Assembly (NCBI GenBank): GCA_965218715.1 | Contig: CBDCLY010000034.1 | Span: 1 to 56,104, forward strand | DNA length: 56,104 nt | DNA from: CBDCLY01 sp965218715 | GTDB taxonomy: Bacteria; Bacteroidota; Bacteroidia; Flavobacteriales_E; Vicingaceae | Direction: 5' to 3' | Part shown: piece by piece, positions 36,984-44,061 of the stretch | Position numbering within the stretch: the stretch's first letter is position 1 | Layout of the letters: each line of letters opens with the position of its first letter | Program-made: the position numbers and the translations under genes | Notes under the pieces: model-generated | The model's database searches: none | The model's input: only the letters and a program-made list of their open reading frames with translations | What the model was told of the DNA's origin: nothing

Positions 36984-38012
36984 TTATTGCCACTTGAATT
37001 GGTTTAAAAAAGCCAAATCATTTTCCGAATAAAGGCGAAGGTCGTTTACATTGTATTTAAGTTGGGCAATTCGTTCTACGCCCATGCCAAATGCGAAACC
37101 TGTATACTCTTTGCTGTCTATTCCACAGTTTTCTAAGACGTTTGGGTCAACCATTCCGCATCCCATAATTTCTAAAAAGCCAGTGTATTTGCAAACATTA
37201 CATCCTTTTCCAGAACAAATTGTGCAAGAAACATCCACCTCGGCACTTGGCTCAGTAAATGGGAAATAAGAAGGCCTAAGTCGAATTACTGCTTCATTTC
37301 CGAACATTTCCTTGGCAAAATAATCTATGGTTTGTTTTAAGTCGGCAAAAGAAACGTTTTTGTCGATGTACAGGCCTTCAATTTGATGAAAGAAACAATG
37401 AGCCCGAGCAGAAATAGCTTCGTTCCTATAAACCCTTCCAGGTGATATACTTCGAATGGGCGGTTCTTGATTTTCCATTATTCTAACTTGCACAGACGAA
37501 GTATGGGTTCTCAATGCCACATCTGGATTTCTCTCCACAAAAAAGGTGTCTTGCATGTCTCGTGCAGGATGTTCTGGAGGAAAATTTAAGGCAGAGAAGT
37601 TATGCCAATCATCTTCAATCTCTGGCCCTTCTGAAATTGAAAACCCAATGCGTTTGAAAATATCTATTATCTCATTTCGAATTAAGTTAATGGGGTGCTG
37701 ACTGCCCATCTGAAACTGATTACTTGGCCGAGTAAAGTCTGCATTTGAATAATTTCCTGCGTTGCTTTTAGAAGCCTCTAGGCTTCTTTTAAGCTCTTCA
37801 ACTTTCTCAGCGGCAGCTTGTTTGAGTTCGTTTAAAATCTTTCCAAATTCTTTTTTATCTGCAGAAGGAACTTCTTTGAATTGAGTGAAAAGGGCCTTAA
37901 TTTTTCCCTTGGTTCCTAAAACACGGATTCTAAACGCTTCTAATTCGTTCAGGTCTGATGTTTCAAATCCCTTAACTTCTTCTAATAATTTTTGCGCTTC
38001 TTCTAGTAACAT
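36984..38012 (-). CDS. pheS: Phenylalanine-tRNA ligase alpha subunit
   Basis: This 342-residue class II synthetase subunit charges tRNA-Phe with PheT. It has an N-terminal coiled-coil arm (residues 1-90), the motif 2 region RTHTSSVQVRIME and GRVYRNEAISARAHCFFHQIEG, the cysteine pairs CTICSGKGCNVCKYTGFLEIMGCG usual in this subunit, and motif 3 GFAFGMGVERIAQLKY. Length and motifs are typical. pheT is not beside it. Its start overlaps the cyclophilin stop codon by one base. Confidence 0.97.
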   Translation of the reverse strand: MLLEEAQKLLEEVKGFETSDLNELEAFRIRVLGTKGKIKALFTQFKEVPSADKKEFGKILNELKQAAAEKVEELKRSLEASKSNAGNYSNADFTRPSNQFQMGSQHPINLIRNEIIDIFKRIGFSISEGPEIEDDWHNFSALNFPPEHPARDMQDTFFVERNPDVALRTHTSSVQVRIMENQEPPIRSISPGRVYRNEAISARAHCFFHQIEGLYIDKNVSFADLKQTIDYFAKEMFGNEAVIRLRPSYFPFTEPSAEVDVSCTICSGKGCNVCKYTGFLEIMGCGMVDPNVLENCGIDSKEYTGFAFGMGVERIAQLKYNVNDLRLYSENDLAFLNQFKWQ

Positions 38013-38704
38013 TAGGGCAAGAGTTTCATTGTAATGATGTAAATGTTTTGCATGGGCCGATCTCCACGGCCAGTTTTACTGGTAGCTATTTGATCAATTA
38101 TCTCCAAGCCCTTAACAACTTGTCCAAAAATGGTGTATTGTCCATCAATGTGAGGGGAACCTCCAACAGTTTCATACAAACTCAATTGGTCGGAAGTGTA
38201 GGGCAGTCCTCTTTTATCTTCAAAGCGATTCATGTATTGCTTTGGGTAAGGCCTGCCTTGTACAATGTAGAATTGCGACCCATTACTTCGGCGGTCTGGA
38301 TTTACATTATCAGGCTGTCTGGCCGCTGCCAAAGCTCCTTTTCGATGGATAAATTGATTGTTAATTTCTGCACTTAAAGTGTAGCCCGGACCTCCACTAC
38401 CTAAAGCCACTTTAGTAGCAGAAGGCCGCGATTGTGGGTCACCAGTTTGAATCATAAAATCGCTAATTACACGATGAAACAACAAACTATCATAATAGCC
38501 CTTTTTTATCAATTTAATAAAGTTGGCTTTGTGCTCTGGTGTTTCATTAAACAAAACTACTTCCATCTCCCCTACAGAGGTGAAGATCTTTACACTTTGC
38601 TGAGCATGAAAATCACTAAAATGAAGGAGGAGGAGAAAAAGAAGATAAATACTCTTGTTCAAAATATAATTAAGTTTGTGTCCAAATCTCTTGGTATAAA
38701 GCAC
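38012..38704 (-). CDS. Exported cyclophilin-type peptidyl-prolyl isomerase
   Basis: This protein is a signal peptide followed by one cyclophilin domain: SVGEMEVVLFNETPEHKANFIKLIKKGYYDSLLFHRVISDFMIQTGDP, GYTLSAEI, GSQFYIVQG and the C-terminal FGQVVKGLEIIDQIA. The conserved arginine in FHRV and the FMIQ segment are present, so catalysis of proline isomerisation in the periplasm is likely. The ATG at 38704 puts a charged stretch before the signal peptide and leaves 6 bp to the divergent gene. A TTG at 38662 would give a cleaner signal (LNKSIYLLFLLLLHFSDFHAQQ), so the start is uncertain. It is coupled to pheS downstream. Confidence 0.9.
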   Translation of the reverse strand: MLYTKRFGHKLNYILNKSIYLLFLLLLHFSDFHAQQSVKIFTSVGEMEVVLFNETPEHKANFIKLIKKGYYDSLLFHRVISDFMIQTGDPQSRPSATKVALGSGGPGYTLSAEINNQFIHRKGALAAARQPDNVNPDRRSNGSQFYIVQGRPYPKQYMNRFEDKRGLPYTSDQLSLYETVGGSPHIDGQYTIFGQVVKGLEIIDQIATSKTGRGDRPMQNIYIITMKLLP

Positions 38705-38710
38705 AAAAGT

Positions 38711-39079
38711 ATGAAAAAAATTAGCCAGACATTGATCGTAGGATGCCTCTTAATTACGGCATTTGCTTGCAAAAAAGAAGTGTCTCCAGAATTGGAAATA
38801 AATGTTGTTGATACTTTGGGGCAGCCGGTTCATCAAATGAATGTAAAAATTTCAGTCGATGGTGCCGAGGATGGAATCATTAATGCTCACGTAATAGATT
38901 CTGTTAGAACTGATAAGTTTGGAAAGGCCTATTTCAAATTTGACAATACCATATTAATTGATGTTGCGCTTTGGAACAACTTAAAAGAGGTGGTAGATTC
39001 GGTTAGTATTCTTTGTGAAACAAAACGACTAAAAAGAAAAGAAGACAACATTTACGAAAGAACACTCATCTTTAAGTAG
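38711..39079 (+). CDS. Small lipoprotein of unknown function
   Basis: This 122-residue protein has a lipoprotein signal peptide with lipobox ITAFAC (cysteine near residue 18). The mature part looks like a single beta-sandwich domain: LEINVVDTLGQPVHQMNVKISVDG, then VRTDKFGKAYFKF, a pattern like carboxypeptidase-regulatory or transthyretin-like folds. The ATG at 38711 is used because an earlier in-frame start would run antisense through the cyclophilin gene and hide the lipobox. The 3' end overlaps the convergent gene by 8 bp. The partner is unknown. Confidence 0.78.
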   Translation: MKKISQTLIVGCLLITAFACKKEVSPELEINVVDTLGQPVHQMNVKISVDGAEDGIINAHVIDSVRTDKFGKAYFKFDNTILIDVALWNNLKEVVDSVSILCETKRLKRKEDNIYERTLIFK

Positions 39080-39407
39080 CAGGGAGCAGGTAATCCAAAA
39101 TCGCCTCTTTAATAAGTTGCTCTTGCTCTGGAGTGTTTAAGTTTGGAATTTTTCCCTTTGCGATCCAATGTGGCCAGTTATCTTGGTCACGACCTTCAAA
39201 TTCATAGTAGCCAAAAGGCTCTAATATGCTGCAAACCCCTACATGCATTACCTCAAGTTTTTGATCCTTGCTTAGCTTATCCTGTTGAATTCCGATTTCC
39301 TGCAATCCAATAATAAATAGAATGGCTTGCACATCTAATTCTTCTCCAAAACGTTCGGCAAGATCTCGGGAGAGTTGATCCCATCTTTTTCTAAAATCAA
39401 TGTCCAT
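39072..39407 (-). CDS. Conserved hypothetical protein
   Basis: This 111-residue soluble protein is of a type I recognise from Bacteroidota genomes only as a conserved hypothetical. It has an acidic helical N-terminal half (DLAERFGEELDVQAILFIIGLQEIG), a segment LSKDQKLEVMHVGVCSILEPFGYYEFEGRD, and a WPHWIAKGKIP motif near the C terminus. There is no signal peptide, membrane segment or recognised catalytic motif. It is divergent from the cvpA-like gene and overlaps the lipoprotein gene by 8 bp at the 3' end. Confidence 0.8.
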   Translation of the reverse strand: MDIDFRKRWDQLSRDLAERFGEELDVQAILFIIGLQEIGIQQDKLSKDQKLEVMHVGVCSILEPFGYYEFEGRDQDNWPHWIAKGKIPNLNTPEQEQLIKEAILDYLLPAT

Positions 39408-39447
39408 TTTTCAAAATTAATGATAGTTTAGCACTAAGTTTCCCATT

Positions 39448-39969
39448 GTGAATAGTATAGATATACTTCTAATAATTCCGCTTTTGTTTGGAGCAATAAA
39501 TGGCTTTAGAAAAGGACTAATTCTAGAAATTGCCAGTCTTATTGCCCTTGCGCTTGGAATATACGGAGCATTGCACTTTTCTGATTTCACTAGTTTCTAT
39601 TTAAAAGATCATTTAAGCATTTCAGAAAATGCACTAGGCCTAACAAGCTTTGCCCTTACTTTCATTATTATCGTAATTGCTGTTCACCTATTAGGGAAAT
39701 TTTTAAACAAGATAATTCAAATAGCGGCTCTAGGTTTTATTAACCGATTGGCAGGTTTGCTGTTTGGATTAATAAAGTTTCTTCTCCTTTTGATTGTTGT
39801 CCTGTTTTTGTTTGAAACATTGAACAACAAGTTCAATTGGGTGTCAAATGAAAGCTTAGGTAACTCTATTCTTTATGAACCAATAATTGAAATCGCTAAA
39901 CCGCTGAAAGACTGGTTAACATCAAGTGATTACTCCAATATTGAACTCCCTACTCCATTATTGCCTTAA
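39448..39969 (+). CDS. CvpA family membrane protein
   Basis: This 173-residue protein has four predicted transmembrane helices and the family signature near the start: MNSIDILLIIPLLFGAINGFRKGL, then a second helix EIASLIALALGIYGALHFS and LAGLLFGLIKFLLLLIVVLFLF. CvpA in E. coli is linked to colicin V production and bile/membrane stress; the molecular role is not known. The start is a GTG at 39448, chosen because it gives the exact family N terminus. The gene ends 20 bp inside the 3' end of the convergent pgk. Confidence 0.88.
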   Translation: MNSIDILLIIPLLFGAINGFRKGLILEIASLIALALGIYGALHFSDFTSFYLKDHLSISENALGLTSFALTFIIIVIAVHLLGKFLNKIIQIAALGFINRLAGLLFGLIKFLLLLIVVLFLFETLNNKFNWVSNESLGNSILYEPIIEIAKPLKDWLTSSDYSNIELPTPLLP

Positions 39970-41140
39970 TGCCTGGTAATTCTTTCCCTTCTAGATACTC
40001 TAAAAGTGCGCCTCCGCCAGTTGATATATAACTAACATGTTCTTGCATATTGAACGCATTTATTGCAGCAGCAGAATCTCCTCCTCCAATTAAAGAGTAA
40101 GCTCCATTTCTAGTTGCCTCAGCAATGGCTTCTGCTACCATTTTAGTTCCATTTGAGAAACTTTCCCATTCAAAAACGCCCATTGGACCATTCCACATGA
40201 TTGTTTTGGATCTAGCAATGATGTCGCTAAATTCCTGTATGGCTAAGGGCCCAATGTCAAGGCCCATCCATGAGTTTGGAATTTCTGTATTGCTCGAAAT
40301 TTGAGTATTTGCGGCCGCATTAAAAGCATCGCCCAAAACAGAATCTTGGGGCAAGCATAGATTAACGTTTTTTTCTTTAGCAAGCTGAATAATTGTCTCT
40401 GCCAAACTAAGCTTGTCTTCTTCAACCAAAGAACTGCCTATTTCTCCGCCCATTGCTTTAAAAAAGGTATAAGACATTCCTCCACCAATAATTAAATTAT
40501 CCACTTGATCAAGCAGTTTTTCGATTATGAGAATCTTATCAGAAATTTTTGCCCCTCCCATTATGGCAGTAAAAGGCCTTTCATTTTTCTCAACAACTTG
40601 ATTTATGGCTTCTAACTCATTTTCAATAACGTAGCCAAACATTTTTGCTTCTTCAAAAAAGCTTGCAATAATTGCTGTTGAAGCATGTGCTCTATGAGCA
40701 GTTCCAAAGGCATCATTAATGTAAACATCTCCTAAATTGGATAAACTCCTCGCAAAATCAACATCCCCATTAGTCTCCTCAGAATAGAATCTCAAATTTT
40801 CTAACAATAAAACTTCCCCGGGCTTCAATTCATCGCTTGCCTTTTCTGCTAAACTTCCTATGCAATCTGAAGCAAACTTTACCTCAACATTCAATTTGTT
40901 AGACAAGCATGAGATTAAATGTTGTAAAGAAAACTTGTCTTGCACCTGGCCCTTAGGCCTGCCCAAGTGAGACATTAATAGTACTGAACCGCCACTATTC
41001 AGAACTTTTCGAATTGTAGGCAAAGCTGCGTTAATCCTAGTTTCATCAGTAATTTCGAAATTTTCATTTAAAGGCACATTAAAATCTACTCTTATTAATG
41101 CTTTTTTACCTGAAAAAGAAAAATTGTCAATGTGTTCCAT
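39950..41140 (-). CDS. pgk: Phosphoglycerate kinase
   Basis: This 396-residue glycolytic kinase transfers phosphate from 1,3-bisphosphoglycerate to ADP. Motifs are KALIRVDFNVPLNE, MSHLGRPKGQ, NDAFGTAHRAHAST, the hinge segment AIMGGAKISDKI, and C-terminal MWNGPMGVFEWESFSNGT and GGGDSAAAINAF, ending STGGGALLEYLEG. I start at the ATG at 41140. The frame is open for 57 more codons upstream, but that extension is not part of the family, overlaps the holB start region, and lies upstream of a -7 element at 41159-41166. Confidence 0.97.
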   Translation of the reverse strand: MEHIDNFSFSGKKALIRVDFNVPLNENFEITDETRINAALPTIRKVLNSGGSVLLMSHLGRPKGQVQDKFSLQHLISCLSNKLNVEVKFASDCIGSLAEKASDELKPGEVLLLENLRFYSEETNGDVDFARSLSNLGDVYINDAFGTAHRAHASTAIIASFFEEAKMFGYVIENELEAINQVVEKNERPFTAIMGGAKISDKILIIEKLLDQVDNLIIGGGMSYTFFKAMGGEIGSSLVEEDKLSLAETIIQLAKEKNVNLCLPQDSVLGDAFNAAANTQISSNTEIPNSWMGLDIGPLAIQEFSDIIARSKTIMWNGPMGVFEWESFSNGTKMVAEAIAEATRNGAYSLIGGGDSAAAINAFNMQEHVSYISTGGGALLEYLEGKELPGIKAIME

Positions 41141-41158
41141 AAGTTGAAGATGTGATGG

Positions 41159-41166
41159 CAAAAATA
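41159..41166 (-). promoter_or_regulatory. Candidate -7 promoter element for pgk
   Basis: The minus strand reads TATTTTTG, an exact TAnnTTTG match 18 bp upstream of the pgk ATG at 41140. No clear -33 TTTG is seen at 19-21 bp. The position supports the short pgk start. Confidence 0.45.
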
Positions 41167-41224
41167 ATATTATTGAATTGCACATTTCTCTAGAAAAAGC
41201 AATCTTTTCAACTAATTTTGAAAC

Positions 41225-42370
41225 ATGTTGATTAATGACGTAGTTGGCCAAAGTGAGCTTAAAAAGAGGTTGAGAAGCACAGTTTCTCAAAATAGAATTA
41301 GTCATGCCCAATTATTTTCTGGAAAATTTGGTTTTGGAAGTTTAGCCTTAGCCATTGCCTATTGCCAATACATTAGCTGTAAAAATCGAACTGAAGAAGA
41401 CTCTTGTGGCACATGTTCTTCTTGTTTAAAGTTTAACAACTTCATGCATCCTGATTTGCATTTTTCTTTCCCATACAATACTCCAAAAGGTGGAAGAAAA
41501 GTTGAAACAGCTGAGGATTTAATGAGCGATTGGAGAGCTCTTTTAACGAAAAACATTTACTTCGATTTAAGCGATTGGAACAGACACATTTCAGTCGAAA
41601 AAAAACAAGTTTTAATCAATGTAAAAGAAAGTCAAAGAATAATTAAGGCACTAGCTTATAAACCTTTTGAAGCTGAATATCGTTTTTTAATTATTTGGGC
41701 TGCCGACAAACTTAATGTTGATGCAGCAAACAAGTTGTTAAAGCAAATAGAAGAACCAAATGCAAAAACATTAATTATTCTAATCACAGAGAAAAAGGAA
41801 AGTTTATTAAGCACCATAATTTCCAGAACACAAGATCTTAGACTGGGTCCTATTGATGAGGATAAACTAATTGAAGCCTTAGCTGTCGACCATCCGAAAA
41901 ATGAAGACCTAGTTCGTGCAGCAAAAAGTGCAAACGGCGACCTAATAGCTGCAAGAAGGTTATTAGAAAGCAATGAGGACTTGGAACAACAATTCAATTG
42001 GTTTAAGGCCTGGATGAGAGCTTGTTATAAAGCCGATATTCAAGCCATGCATAAATGGGTAGATGAAATTTCGAGCGCAAAAGTCGGAAGAGAAAATAGA
42101 ATGCAGTTTTTGATTTACGCTGGCAAAATCATGAGGGCAGGAATCTTAAAAAACTACCAAGGCCCTTATCAAGACAATTTGCAAAAAGAGGAAATAGACT
42201 TTGTTCATCGCTTTGCGCCATATGTTCATTCCTCAAATATTGTGGAAATGAGAAGCATCGTTGATGAGGCCCATTACCACATTTCTCGTAACGCCTATGC
42301 AAAAATTGTATTTATGGATTTGTCTATGCAATTTGCGAATTTGTTACACGTCAAAAACGTACATTTGTAA
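41225..42370 (+). CDS. holB: DNA polymerase III subunit delta' (clamp loader)
   Basis: This 381-residue protein is a clamp-loader ATPase-like subunit. It begins LINDVVGQSELKKRLRSTV, has SHAQLFSGKFGFGSLALAIAY in place of a P-loop (the GKT/S lysine is absent, as expected for a non-ATP-binding delta' subunit), and a four-cysteine zinc module (CKNRTEEDSCGTCSSC). It continues with the DAANKLLKQIEEPNAKTLIILIT segment and the SRTQDLRL arginine-finger region. It works with delta and the DnaX product to load the sliding clamp. It leads the holB-ricT-gldH-PBP run and is divergent from pgk. Confidence 0.93.
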   Translation: MLINDVVGQSELKKRLRSTVSQNRISHAQLFSGKFGFGSLALAIAYCQYISCKNRTEEDSCGTCSSCLKFNNFMHPDLHFSFPYNTPKGGRKVETAEDLMSDWRALLTKNIYFDLSDWNRHISVEKKQVLINVKESQRIIKALAYKPFEAEYRFLIIWAADKLNVDAANKLLKQIEEPNAKTLIILITEKKESLLSTIISRTQDLRLGPIDEDKLIEALAVDHPKNEDLVRAAKSANGDLIAARRLLESNEDLEQQFNWFKAWMRACYKADIQAMHKWVDEISSAKVGRENRMQFLIYAGKIMRAGILKNYQGPYQDNLQKEEIDFVHRFAPYVHSSNIVEMRSIVDEAHYHISRNAYAKIVFMDLSMQFANLLHVKNVHL

Positions 42371-42433
42371 GAGGTGAAAACCTTTGTTTAAGAAGTCCAG
42401 CAGCCAGACTGCTGTTAATTATAGATTTGAAAT

Positions 42434-43585
42434 ATGAGCTGTGCAACCTGCACAAATAGTGGAGATGGGCAACCGAGTGGATGTCGAAATAATGGTACCT
42501 GTGGCAATGAAGGTTGCAACAAGCTGAGCATTTTTAACTGGTTATCCAACATGGAACTCCCAGGCAATCTAGAGGCTTTTGATTGTTTTGAGGTCCGTTT
42601 CAAAAATGGTAGAAAAGCCTTTTACAGAAATGAGGCAAAACTTCACATTAATCAAGGAGATGCCGTTGTTGTTGAGGGAAGTCTTGAAGATTACGATTTA
42701 GGCATAATTTCCATGTGTGGAGAGCTAGTAAGGCTCCAAATGAAAAAGAAAAACATTTTTCCTAAGTCTGAAGACATCAAATTACTGAAAAGAAAGGCAA
42801 CAGAAGAGGACATTAAGTTGTGGCAAAAAGGCAAAGCCAAAGAGGGCGATGCAATGGTGAAAGCTAGAAAAATAGCCATGGATCTGGATTTAAAAATGAA
42901 AATCTCAGATGTTGAATATCAAGGAGACCTGAGCAAAGCAATTTTTTATTACACGGCAGAAGAGCGAGTCGACTTTCGAGATTTGATAAAAAAATTAGCT
43001 GAAAGTTTCAAGCTCCGAATTGAAATGAAACAGATTGGAATGAGACAAGAAGCTAGTCGCATAGGAGGCATAGGTTCTTGTGGTAGAGAGCTTTGCTGTT
43101 CAACTTGGTTAAATGATTTTCGATCTGTTGCTACTTCTGCAGCTCGTTATCAGCAGCTTTCATTAAATCCAAGCAAGTTAGCCGGACAATGCGGAAAACT
43201 TAAATGCTGTCTAAATTTTGAATTGGACGTTTATCTTGATGAATTAAAAAAGTTTCCTGACTCGAAGATCAAATTAAAATCCAAAAAAGGAACGGCCTTT
43301 TTTCAGAAAATGGACATCTTTAGTAATCAACTATGGTACTCTTACAAAGACGAACCATTTGAATTTATTCCCTTGAGCTTAAACCGGGTAAAAGAAATCA
43401 TTCAAGCGAATAAAGAGGGAGAAATTGTTAATGACCTTAAAGAGTATCAAGAAATGCTTGTAGAAAAGGCCCCTGATTATGCCAATGTTGTTGGACAAGA
43501 CGACTTAACTAGATTTGACAATAGGAACAAAAAACGAAATCATAAACGAAAAAAACGCAAACCTCAACAAAGAGCTAAGAAATGA
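42434..43585 (+). CDS. ricT: PSP1 domain protein, RicT/YaaT-like
   Basis: This 383-residue protein has a cysteine-rich N terminus (MSCATCTNSGDG, CRNNGTCGNEGC), then the PSP1 domain (FDCFEVRFKNGRKAFYRNE through SDVEYQGDLSKAIFYYTAEERVDFRDLIKKLAESFKLRIEMKQIG). The diagnostic SCGRELCCSTWL and GQCGKLKCCLNFE cysteine motifs follow. In Bacillus RicT is part of an Fe-S Ric complex that assists RNase Y-dependent processing; a homologous role here is inference. The C terminus is lysine/arginine-rich. In Bacteroidota this gene commonly lies between holB and gldH, as here, and its stop overlaps the gldH ATG by 4 bp. Confidence 0.9.
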   Translation: MSCATCTNSGDGQPSGCRNNGTCGNEGCNKLSIFNWLSNMELPGNLEAFDCFEVRFKNGRKAFYRNEAKLHINQGDAVVVEGSLEDYDLGIISMCGELVRLQMKKKNIFPKSEDIKLLKRKATEEDIKLWQKGKAKEGDAMVKARKIAMDLDLKMKISDVEYQGDLSKAIFYYTAEERVDFRDLIKKLAESFKLRIEMKQIGMRQEASRIGGIGSCGRELCCSTWLNDFRSVATSAARYQQLSLNPSKLAGQCGKLKCCLNFELDVYLDELKKFPDSKIKLKSKKGTAFFQKMDIFSNQLWYSYKDEPFEFIPLSLNRVKEIIQANKEGEIVNDLKEYQEMLVEKAPDYANVVGQDDLTRFDNRNKKRNHKRKKRKPQQRAKK

Positions 43586-44061
43586 AAACCCCATTTCAAT
43601 TTGTAATTTTTACTTTATTTCTTCTTGGTTTTGCCTCTTGTGATTCAAGAATTGTTATCTCTGAAAACAAATCCTTGAATGATGCTAAATGGAGCAGAGA
43701 TCAAACCTTCACTTTTCCATTTCAAATAAATGACACTAGCATTTCCCATAATGTTTATGTGAACTTAAGGCATGGAAACAACTATGCTTATAATAACTTA
43801 TATTTATTTGTGTTAACAGAAAGCCCAAGTGGTAAAACTGCAAAAGACACCGTTCAAATGATTCTATCCGACCCAAAAGGAAACTGGTTAGGTAAAGGCA
43901 TTGGTGCCATTTACGATTACAAATTCATGTTTAAAAACAAATTGAAATTTCCTGAAACTGGAAACTATAGCATTCGTTTAGAACAAGCAATGCGTGATCC
44001 TGTTTTATCAGAAATTAGTGACGTAGGCGTGAAAATTAGTAAAGTGAAAAATAATGGCTGA
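43582..44061 (+). CDS. gldH: Gliding motility lipoprotein GldH
   Basis: This 159-residue lipoprotein has the lipobox LLGFASC (Cys20) and the GldH pattern DAKWSRDQTFTFPFQINDTSISHNVYVNLRHGNNYAYNNLYLFV, then the GIGAIYDYKFMFKNKLKFPETGNYSIRLEQAMRDPVLSEISDVGVKI segment. In Flavobacterium johnsoniae gldH mutants lose gliding and several T9SS-dependent traits. It is translationally coupled to ricT (4-bp overlap) and to the downstream penicillin-binding protein gene (8-bp overlap). Its presence supports a gliding or T9SS-competent lineage. Confidence 0.93.
   Translation: MKTPFQFVIFTLFLLGFASCDSRIVISENKSLNDAKWSRDQTFTFPFQINDTSISHNVYVNLRHGNNYAYNNLYLFVLTESPSGKTAKDTVQMILSDPKGNWLGKGIGAIYDYKFMFKNKLKFPETGNYSIRLEQAMRDPVLSEISDVGVKISKVKNNG

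Noticed and set aside
38432..38710. An in-frame upstream extension of the small lipoprotein gene at 38711
   Set aside because: It runs antisense through the cyclophilin coding region and would bury the lipoprotein signal peptide in the middle of the protein.
41141..41311. A 57-codon in-frame extension of pgk upstream of its ATG at 41140
   Set aside because: The extension is not part of the phosphoglycerate kinase family, covers the holB start and contains the probable pgk promoter.
41225..42370. Loss of the P-loop lysine in HolB as a sign of inactivation
   Set aside because: Delta' subunits normally have a non-functional P-loop, and the zinc module and arginine-finger region are intact.
42398..42414. 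CAGCAG/CTGCTG hairpin between holB and ricT as a terminator
   Set aside because: The stem is only 6 bp and there is no T-run after it; read-through in the conserved gene run is more likely.
42422..42429. TAGATTTG upstream of ricT as a -7 promoter box
   Set aside because: It ends only 4 bp before the start codon and has no -33 element at a suitable distance; A/T-rich start contexts produce this match by chance. Similar boxes at 41213-41220 and 48314-48321 were set aside for the same reason.
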